Source: Dyella_B sp035508675 (lineage in GTDB: Bacteria > Pseudomonadota > Gammaproteobacteria > Xanthomonadales > Rhodanobacteraceae). From it: a stretch of 24,490 bases of DNA. The DNA lies in NCBI RefSeq assembly GCF_035508675.1, contig NZ_DATJMN010000243.1, positions 1 through 24,490 of the forward strand. The letters are read 5' to 3'. Of the stretch, positions 15,399 to 24,490 are shown in pieces; positions within the stretch are counted from its first letter, which is position 1; each line of letters begins with the position of its first letter. The notes beneath the pieces were generated by a model. That model made no database searches. It saw only the letters and a program-made list of their open reading frames with translations, and was not told the origin of the DNA. The position numbers were made by a program, and so were the translations under genes.

Positions 15399-15402
<4 letters not shown>
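13792..15402 (-). CDS. Hybrid protein: receiver - histidine kinase - receiver
   Basis: Cytoplasmic signalling protein of 536 aa with no membrane segment. The order is: receiver 1 at about 22-140 (VLLVDDDERN, phospho-acceptor D71 in LLDVYMPGMDG, KP at the end); a short coiled coil; a HisKA domain at about 168-235 with the H-box GGIAHDFNN (H180); a HATPase domain at about 275-395 (NLVINARDAMPEGG, DTGVGIAPHD, GTGLGLSMVYGF); and receiver 2 at about 418-530 (LLIDDHDSVR, D470 in LISDYAMPQMSG, LNKPF). All catalytic residues look intact. The start at 15402 overlaps the stop of the large upstream kinase by 4 bases (ATGA), so the two are translationally coupled and probably form one phosphorelay. There is no DNA-binding or enzymatic output domain, so the final output lies elsewhere. 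REC-first kinases are usually controlled by phosphorylation of that receiver, here plausibly by the upstream kinase. Confidence 0.92.
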
Positions 15403-19685
<4,283 letters not shown>

Positions 19686-19988
19686 GCACGCCCCGTCATG
19701 AAATCTGTGGATCCAGAACCATGGCGTGACTTGCCGTCAGGACGAGCCGCACATGGCCGCACATCCCAATGCGGAGGTCGTTCGAAAGTACAGTGATGGA
19801 CGCCGCGCCAAACGGTGTTGGTGAAGGCGAGTCTCACAAAAATACACGTAAATCTGCACGCTCGGTGTGACGAAAAAAACGTGTGGGTCAGGTAGATTTC
19901 AGCTCCTCGGCGTGTTGATGGCGGCCTGATGTATAGGATGTGTGAAGGTGCCGCGAGAGAAGGCTTAACGCGCTTGGGTCGAGATGAA

Positions 19989-20024
19989 AATCCCGGCTTT
20001 CATGGACGTTCCGCTGCCGGGATT
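19989..20024. repeat. REP-like hairpin AATCCCGGC / GCCGGGATT
   Basis: Perfect 9-bp arms (19989-19997 and 20016-20024) around an 18-base loop. It is similar in core to the GGAATCCCAGC hairpin at 2975-3046, and a fragment of the TTGGGGTTCGC element follows at 20042-20052. This is probably a degenerate composite repeat. Confidence 0.55.
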
Positions 20025-20081
20025 CCACGCCGTCGCGCAGATTGGGGTTCGCCTGCTGATATATCCCCCTGTTTTTGCTCG

Positions 20082-20225
20082 TCATCGCGGCGAAATACGT
20101 TGTGCGCAGCACACAAAGGCAAGCGTGGTTTCGATGGTGAGGTCTTCACCCAGCGTGCGTTGCGGGATCATCTGCATGCTGCGCATGCCATCGCCGACCT
20201 CGATGGAGGTGGAGCGCAACCCATT
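20082..20225 (-). pseudogene. Possible gene remnant with coding-like codon use
   Basis: On the minus strand, frame LRSTSIEVGDGMRSMQMIPQ continues to CCAQRISPR and a TGA at 20082. Its codons end mostly in G or C, like real genes here, but there is no good start codon or ribosome site, and the frame upstream runs antisense through the cupin gene. It may be the 3' remnant of a lost gene. I do not recognise the family, and chance is a real alternative. Confidence 0.25.
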
Positions 20226-20325
20226 CGGATGGGCTAATAATGTCGAGCCTGCGCGGCGTTGTCCGGACGGCGCCCGAGCATGGCGGAAAAAATCTCGGAC
20301 CCGGCGCTCAGCAGGAGAACATGTT

Positions 20326-20790
20326 TTGAAAGAACAGCCCTCGAAGCAAATACGCGAGCTGGTGAAGGCGGCAGACATCGACAAGATGAACGCCACCCGC
20401 TCGGTGCATACCTTGAACCCCAATGCGGTCCGGCTAAAGAAATCGGTCGGCGATATGACCGGCCTGACGCAATTGGGCGCGCACATCATCACCCTCATGC
20501 CGGGGCATGAATCCTCCGAATATCACCGTCATCTCTATGAGGAAGAATGCCTTTACCTGCTTTCCGGACAGGGCGAAGCGCAGATCGACGAACAGATTCA
20601 TGCCATCGGCCCGGGTGACTTCCTGGGTTTTGCGCGCGGCGGCCCCGCGCATGTCGTCGTCAATACGGGCAGCGAGCCGCTGGTGTTTCTGGTGGTAGGG
20701 CAGCGGCTGGAGCAGGATGTCTGCGATTACCCGCGCAAAGGTGTGCGGCTTTATATCGCGGGCGAGAACGATGCGTACGTAAAGCTTTAA
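20326..20790 (+). CDS. Cupin-domain protein (TTG start)
   Basis: Small single-domain cupin of 154 aa. The metal-binding cupin motif 1 is visible as YHRHLYEEECLYLLSGQGEAQI (two His and a Glu), with GPGDFLGF between motifs and PAHVVVNTG giving motif 2. The domain covers about residues 45-125. The start is TTG at 20326, because AGGAGA at 20313-20318 stands 7 bases before it. The nearby ATG at 20321 is in another frame and meets a stop after two codons, and the first in-frame ATG would cut into the N-terminus. Relatives are annotated as cupins acting on small or sugar-like molecules, or as binding proteins; no reaction can be assigned. Its direction and spacing do not tie it to a neighbour. Confidence 0.85.
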   Translation: MKEQPSKQIRELVKAADIDKMNATRSVHTLNPNAVRLKKSVGDMTGLTQLGAHIITLMPGHESSEYHRHLYEEECLYLLSGQGEAQIDEQIHAIGPGDFLGFARGGPAHVVVNTGSEPLVFLVVGQRLEQDVCDYPRKGVRLYIAGENDAYVKL

Positions 20791-20802
20791 AGAGCGTATT
20801 GC

Positions 20803-21066
20803 TCAATTGCTGCACAAGCTGGGCGCGGTGGTTCTCACACACATTCTGGCCATCATGGCCAGAATTTCCTGGCCGGTCGCCTGCGGATGCAGCAGCAGGA
20901 AGCGGTTGCTGTATGGACCGGCCGGCCGGCGCGCCGCCGCGATGCACACCTTGCCATCACCCGCCGCCACTGCAGGCGACATCGGATGGTGCGGGTCCCA
21001 TAGCTGCCGGCGTACCAAGCCATGTTGCGGGCCTCCGGCAATCAGACATTCGACGATCTGTTCCAT
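20803..21066 (-). CDS. Possible small hypothetical protein opposite the cupin-Rieske gap
   Basis: An 87-aa frame starting MEQIVECLIAGGPQHGLVRR and running through QLWDPHHPMSPAV and NRFLLLHPQATGQEILAMMA. Third codon positions are mostly G or C and the peptide looks protein-like, so it may be real. I do not recognise a family, and no domain, signal or membrane segment is evident. AGGGTGG about 8 bases upstream could serve as the ribosome site. Against it, the tail (CVRTTAPSLCSN) looks random and includes a 23-bp palindrome. It would be convergent with the cupin gene and divergent from the Rieske gene. Uncertain. Confidence 0.4.
   Translation of the reverse strand: MEQIVECLIAGGPQHGLVRRQLWDPHHPMSPAVAAGDGKVCIAAARRPAGPYSNRFLLLHPQATGQEILAMMARMCVRTTAPSLCSN
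20843..20865. repeat. 23-bp perfect palindrome (11-bp arms, 1-bp centre)
   Basis: ATTCTGGCCAT and ATGGCCAGAAT flank a single C. It lies 52 bp after the cupin stop codon and inside the end of the possible opposite-strand frame. It could be a hairpin ending cupin transcripts (8-bp stem, 7-base loop in RNA), a protein-binding dyad, or a coincidence of coding sequence. No T-run follows. Confidence 0.5.
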
Positions 21067-21487
21067 CCCCTGTTCCACCCTGCATTGATTGCTAACGGAC
21101 CCGGTCGGGCCTTTCATGGATGTGAAGAAGTAAGCATGTGCCACGCCATGTTTGCTGCGTGAATGTGCGATCCATCACGGTTTGGTGATGGGCCTGGCTG
21201 CCTGAACCGGGCGTGCCGGGCGGCGGAGCCTGAAAGTTCCGGCGCATGGGGCCGGTGCGCGCCGTGACCCGGCCCGATCAGCACGTTGGCGCAGGTTTCG
21301 CACAGGCTTTCGCATACCGCCGGCGGCTTTCGTTCCTGAAAGTGACGTTGTGCGACACCGCCCGGCGCGGTGATGCCCCCGCACGTCGATGGTGATGGCA
21401 TGCCGGCCAACGGCAACGTGGCGGTCTCTCATTGATGCTGCACTGCAGTCCGGGAAATACTGAACCTCACCGTCGCCAGGTAGCGCC
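21067..21487. other. Gap upstream of the Rieske gene
   Basis: About 420 bp without a convincing gene: open frames on the minus strand are long only because of high GC and their peptides look random. It holds a 7-bp hairpin, CCATCAC/GTGATGG (21172-21191), and must contain the promoter of the Rieske-permease operon, which I cannot place. Confidence 0.45.
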
Positions 21488-22576
21488 ATGACCGAGTTAC
21501 TTTCACCGGGCACCCTCGCTCCCCAGCCCCTCGACCACGCGCTGACCTTGCCGGCCCGTTTCTATACCGATGCACGCATGCCGGCCCTGGATGCCGCCAT
21601 GGTGTTCGCTCGCAGCTGGCAGTTGGTCTGCCATCAATCGCAACTGTCGGATATCGGCGATCACGTGGTCACCGAGATAGCCGGCCTTCCGCTGCTGGTG
21701 GTGCGCAGCAACGAAACGAACATTCGCGCCTTCCATAACGTATGCCGCCATCGCGCGGGACCGATCGCCAGTTGCGACGGACGCGGCGCGCACACCCTGC
21801 GCTGTCGTTACCACGGCTGGACCTATGGCCTGGATGGAGTGTTGCGCGGTGCACCGGAAATGGGCCGCACGCCCGACTTCAACCCCGCCGATATCCGCTT
21901 GCCGGAGGTACGCGTGCATGTGTGGCAGGGGCTGGTGTTCGTAGCAATTGGCGAGGCGCCGCCGTTCGACGATTTCGTGGCCGGCATCGATGCGCGTCTT
22001 GGCGTGGATCGCGCGCTGGACGGCTATGCCTTTCATCATCGCGTGAGCTACGACGTGGCCTGCAACTGGAAGGTCTACGTCGACAACTACCTGGAAGGCT
22101 ATCACGTGCCGTGCATCCACCCCGGCTTGAACAGCCTGCTCGACTATCGCAGCTACATCACCGAAACAGCCCAGTGGTATTCGTTCCAGTACAGCCCGCT
22201 GGAAAGCGGCGATGATCTCTACGGCAGCGGTGAAGCGCTGTATTACTTCCTGTATCCGAACGCCATGCTCAACATCCTGCCGGGCCGCCTGCAGACCAAT
22301 CGCGTGCTGCCGATGGGCGTGGATCGCTGCCGCGTGGTGTTCGATTTCTATTACGCGCCGGACGACAGCCCGCAAGCGCAGGCGCGGCGCGCCAAGGACA
22401 TCGCCTTCAGCGATGAGGTGCAGGACGAAGACGTCACCATCTGCGAAGACGTCCAGCGCGGGCTGGCGTCCGGTTCCTACGACGCCGGCCGGCTCAATCC
22501 GCTGCGCGAAAACGCCGTGCATCATTTCCACGAAATGCTGCGTCGCGCTTACCGCGATTCGCTCGCCCACGCATGA
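21488..22576 (+). CDS. Rieske non-haem iron oxygenase, alpha-subunit type (choline/betaine/carnitine monooxygenase-like)
   Basis: Cytoplasmic terminal oxygenase of 362 aa with both cofactors' ligands. The Rieske [2Fe-2S] ligands are C86-x-H88 (VCRHRAGPI) and C106-x2-H109 (CRYHGWTYGLDG). The mononuclear iron site is in NWKVYVDNYLEGYHVPCIHPG (H206, H211), with a carboxylate expected in the ICEDVQRGL segment. NWKVYVDNYLEGYHVPCIHPGL and CEDVQRGL are typical of the quaternary-ammonium branch (choline monooxygenase, GbcA, CntA) and related demethylases, so oxidation of a methylated amine or similar small compound is a fair guess. No reductase partner is adjacent, so electrons must come from a gene elsewhere. 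The stop overlaps the permease start by 4 bases (ATGA), so both are one translationally coupled unit. An AGG 8 bases before the ATG serves as the ribosome site. Confidence 0.88.
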   Translation: MTELLSPGTLAPQPLDHALTLPARFYTDARMPALDAAMVFARSWQLVCHQSQLSDIGDHVVTEIAGLPLLVVRSNETNIRAFHNVCRHRAGPIASCDGRGAHTLRCRYHGWTYGLDGVLRGAPEMGRTPDFNPADIRLPEVRVHVWQGLVFVAIGEAPPFDDFVAGIDARLGVDRALDGYAFHHRVSYDVACNWKVYVDNYLEGYHVPCIHPGLNSLLDYRSYITETAQWYSFQYSPLESGDDLYGSGEALYYFLYPNAMLNILPGRLQTNRVLPMGVDRCRVVFDFYYAPDDSPQAQARRAKDIAFSDEVQDEDVTICEDVQRGLASGSYDAGRLNPLRENAVHHFHEMLRRAYRDSLAHA

Positions 22577-23868
22577 GCGGCGCGCAGCGGTCGCTCGGCT
22601 TGTGGATGCTGATCGCGCTGGTCATTGGCAACATCATCGGCTCGGGCGTGTTCGTGCTGCCCGCGGCGCTGGCGCCTTACGGTGCGGCGAGCTTGCTGGG
22701 CTGGGCCATCAGCCTGGCTGGCGCCCTGATGCTGGCGCTGGTGTATGCATGGCTGGCGCAGATCGTGCCCAACCACGGCGGCGCGTATGCCTATGCGCGA
22801 CGAGCCTTCGGCGACCGCGTGGGTTTTTTGGTGGCGTGGAGTTATTGGGTATGCGTGTGGTCGGCGAACGCGGCGATTGCCGTCGCGTTTGCCGGCAGCC
22901 TCGGTTCCGTGTGGCCGGCGGCGACCGCCACGCCTTGGCGCGGCGCCTTGTGCGCCTTGGGCGCGTTATGGGTCTGCACGTTCATCAGCTTGTCCGGCGT
23001 GCGTGAAGCCGGCTATACGGCCATCATCACCACCTCGCTCAAGCTGGTGCCGCTGGTGGTGTTCGGCCTGCTGGGGCTGGGCTGGGTGCATGCGAGCGCC
23101 TTTCATCCCTTCAATGCCAGCGGCCTGCCCCTGGTGAGCGTGGCTTCCTCGGTGGCGGCGCTTACGCTGTGGGGGTTCCTCGGCCTGGAAACGGCGACCG
23201 TGCCGACCGGCGTGGTGCGCGATCCGCAACGTACCGTACCGCGCGCGACGGTGATCGGCATGACCATCGCCGGGCTCGCCACCATGCTGGCCTGCACCGT
23301 GGTGGTCGGCATGCTGCCGGCGGATGTGCTGCATGCCTCGGCCGCACCGATGGCCGAAGCGGCGCGGCGCACGTGGGGGCCGGCGGCGGGCATCGGCATT
23401 GGCGTCGTTGCCAGTATTTCGTGCTTCGGCGCGCTCAATGGCTGGGTGCTGCTGCAAGCGCAGACCACGCTCGCGCCTGCGCTGGATGGTTTGTTTCCCA
23501 AGGCCTTCGCGCGCCTGGACGGGCGCGGTACGCCATGGTTCGGCCTGCTGGCCAGCAGCCTGCTGGCCAGCGCGCTGATCGTTTCCAATTACAGTCGCAC
23601 GCTGGTGGCGTTGTTTACCTTCACCATCCTGCTGTCGACGGCAGCGACCTTGCTGCCTTACCTGATTACGGTATTGGCCTGGTGGCGGATCGATCGGGCC
23701 AGCAGCCGATGGCGGCGGATGGTTGCCGTGGGTGCGCTTGCTTTCAGTGCATGGGCGCTGGTGGGTACCGGTACGGAGACGTTGCTGTGGGGTGCGGTGC
23801 TGGTGTTGGCGGGCTTGCCGATTTATCTATGGCAGCGGCGCGCTGTTGCATCGTTGCCTGAGGGATGA
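22573..23868 (+). CDS. APC-family amino acid/amine permease
   Basis: Inner-membrane secondary transporter of 431 aa with about 12 predicted helices, matching the APC superfamily (AdiC/PotE/CadB size). The signature IGNIIGSGVFVLPAAL in helix 1 is the substrate-binding glycine-rich turn. GGAYAYARRAFG after helix 2 and the GFLGLETATVPTGVVRDPQRTVPRA stretch (helix 6 and the loop after it) are classic for amino acid and polyamine antiporters. It overlaps the Rieske oxygenase gene by 4 bases, so it probably imports that enzyme's substrate or exchanges substrate for product. The exact compound cannot be read from sequence. A terminator-like GC hairpin and a CCCTCCCCT repeat follow. Confidence 0.9.
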   Translation: MSGAQRSLGLWMLIALVIGNIIGSGVFVLPAALAPYGAASLLGWAISLAGALMLALVYAWLAQIVPNHGGAYAYARRAFGDRVGFLVAWSYWVCVWSANAAIAVAFAGSLGSVWPAATATPWRGALCALGALWVCTFISLSGVREAGYTAIITTSLKLVPLVVFGLLGLGWVHASAFHPFNASGLPLVSVASSVAALTLWGFLGLETATVPTGVVRDPQRTVPRATVIGMTIAGLATMLACTVVVGMLPADVLHASAAPMAEAARRTWGPAAGIGIGVVASISCFGALNGWVLLQAQTTLAPALDGLFPKAFARLDGRGTPWFGLLASSLLASALIVSNYSRTLVALFTFTILLSTAATLLPYLITVLAWWRIDRASSRWRRMVAVGALAFSAWALVGTGTETLLWGAVLVLAGLPIYLWQRRAVASLPEG

Positions 23869-23884
23869 AGGCTGGAATGCTCCG

Positions 23885-23903
23885 CGCCTTTAAGGGCGTT
23901 TCT
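23885..23903 (+). terminator. Weak terminator-like hairpin after the permease gene
   Basis: CGCCTT and AAGGGCG form a short GC stem followed by TTTCT, 16 bp after the permease stop codon. The stem is short and the T-run brief, so it is only a candidate; the stronger hairpin at 23944-23971 may back it up. Confidence 0.4.
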
Positions 23904-23943
23904 ATAAACTGCTCGCTGTTTGTCTAACCTCGCCACGATGCGC

Positions 23944-23971
23944 TCCCTCCCCTACTGCCGCAGGGGAGGGA
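23944..23971. repeat. REP-like hairpin TCCCTCCCCT / AGGGGAGGGA
   Basis: Perfect 10-bp arms around ACTGCCGC. It shares its right half with the imperfect hairpin at 5608-5640, so it is a dispersed element. It lies between the convergent permease and dienelactone hydrolase genes. Confidence 0.6.
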
Positions 23972-24003
23972 ACGGTTTGTCGCGGACCTCAACATCGTTC
24001 TTT

Positions 24004-24050
24004 GCATGGCACTGTTGGGGTTCGCATGCGCTCACCGCCAACCTACGCGC
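24004..24050. repeat. REP-like unit, TTGGGGTTCGCAT core
   Basis: The stretch from GCATGGCACTGTTGGGG to CTCACCGCCAACCTACG repeats the right arm of the element at 13741-13770 almost base for base (TTGGGGTTCGCATRCGCTC, then ACCGCCAACCTRCG). It is a single unit here, next to the 3' end of the dienelactone hydrolase gene. Confidence 0.65.
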
Positions 24051-24076
24051 CAACATGCGTCGTGCAATGAAAGCCG

Positions 24077-24490
24077 TTACGACCAAAGCGTCTTCCCAAG
24101 AAACGTAAACGTCCGGTCCCACGCCAGCTGCGCCCACTCAGGATCGTACTGCGTACCCGCAATACGCCCATGCCCCACCGCCGTCTCATTGGCGAATGCA
24201 TGATGCGCGAGGTAGCGATGGAACTGCGCCTGCACGCCGCTTTCGGCAAACTTCGCTTCCAGTGCATCCACCGACGTGATCGAAAAGAATTGATCCTGTG
24301 TGCCCCAGTGACCCAGCACCGGCACCTTGATGCGCGATGCATCGATGTACTCCAGCGGCGGCAAGCCGTACCACACCACGCCAGCCGACAGATCGGTGTT
24401 CTGGCCAAGGGCAAGCAAGGCGAGCGCGCCGCCCATGCAGAAACCCATCACGGCGACCTTGGCCGTGTGTTGCTTGAGATAAGCCACCGC
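24077..24490 (-). CDS. Dienelactone hydrolase family protein, 5' end outside window
   Basis: Alpha/beta-hydrolase of the DLH family; the last 138 codons are in view. The nucleophile elbow GFCMGGALAL carries a Cys, as in true dienelactone hydrolases, not Ser. The acid is in GHWGTQDQFFS and the catalytic His in LAHHAFANE, so the Cys-Asp-His triad is complete. The family hydrolyses dienelactone to maleylacetate in chloro-aromatic breakdown, but most genomic homologues act on other esters or lactones. The frame is open to the right edge (AVAYLKQ...), so an apparent GTG start near 24487 is internal. It is convergent with the permease gene. Confidence 0.9.
   Translation of the reverse strand, partial: AVAYLKQHTAKVAVMGFCMGGALALLALGQNTDLSAGVVWYGLPPLEYIDASRIKVPVLGHWGTQDQFFSITSVDALEAKFAESGVQAQFHRYLAHHAFANETAVGHGRIAGTQYDPEWAQLAWDRTFTFLGKTLWS

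Larger units (their letters stand above)
19686..20325. other. 640-bp gap between the kinase operon and the cupin gene
   Basis: This holds the divergent upstream regions. Next to the kinase start it is relatively AT-rich (about 19835-19900, with short A and T runs), so the kinase promoter probably lies there, though I cannot place a clear -35/-10. It also carries the AATCCCGGC hairpin at 19989-20024 with a short TTGGGGTTCGC fragment at 20042-20052, and a stretch on the minus strand (about 20082-20225) with coding-like codon use. No complete gene is convincing. Confidence 0.5.

Noticed and set aside
19888..20112. 74-residue minus-strand frame upstream of the kinase operon
   Set aside because: It crosses a REP-like hairpin, has AT-poor random composition and no ribosome site.
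21114..21513. Overlapping minus-strand frames before the Rieske gene, one with CESLCETC
   Set aside because: Cysteine spacing looked like a zinc motif, but the rest is random, no start or ribosome site is evident, and two frames are equally open.

Overview
The window looks like ordinary chromosome from a GC-rich gammaproteobacterium. My best guess is the Xanthomonadales (a Rhodanobacter, Dyella or Luteibacter-like genus). The reasons are strong G/C preference at third codon positions, GC-rich REP-like hairpins in many intergenic gaps, and the gene mix: several LysR regulators, a Tat-exported GH127 enzyme and very large hybrid kinases. The placement is inference. I see no tRNA, rRNA, CRISPR array, phage gene or transposase.

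Layout. At the left edge, a truncated nitronate monooxygenase lies downstream of a LysR regulator. That regulator diverges from an aldo/keto reductase that closely resembles E. coli PdxI/YdbC (pyridoxal reductase). After a REP hairpin come a GFA-domain protein and, convergent to it, a blaI-blaR1-like pair. The repressor gene of that pair has a recognisable promoter flanked by two BlaI-type dyads. Next, a second LysR regulator diverges from a short-chain dehydrogenase, followed by a terminator and a Tat-exported GH127 beta-L-arabinofuranosidase. After another REP unit, an atypical SDR and an MmyB-like regulator diverge from a shared region holding two palindromes. A small membrane protein and an NAPE-PLD-like metallo-hydrolase follow.

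The centrepiece (13792-19685, minus strand) is a two-gene signalling operon. A 1428-residue soluble hybrid histidine kinase with an N-terminal poly-HAMP array is joined by a 4-base ATGA overlap to a REC-kinase-REC protein. The poly-HAMP array is encoded by 276-bp tandem repeats and resembles that of the fungal group III kinases (Nik1/Os-1). Neither protein has a DNA-binding output domain or an evident membrane segment.

The right end carries a cupin protein with a TTG start, a gene-poor 0.7 kb stretch, a translationally coupled Rieske oxygenase and APC permease (probably uptake and oxidation of one small amine or amino-acid-like compound), and a truncated dienelactone hydrolase.

No part is clearly a new defence or mobile system. 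The items most worth following are the poly-HAMP phosphorelay operon, the M56 sensor with a non-penicillin-binding C-terminus and its operator layout, the Rieske-permease pair, and the REP-like hairpin families.
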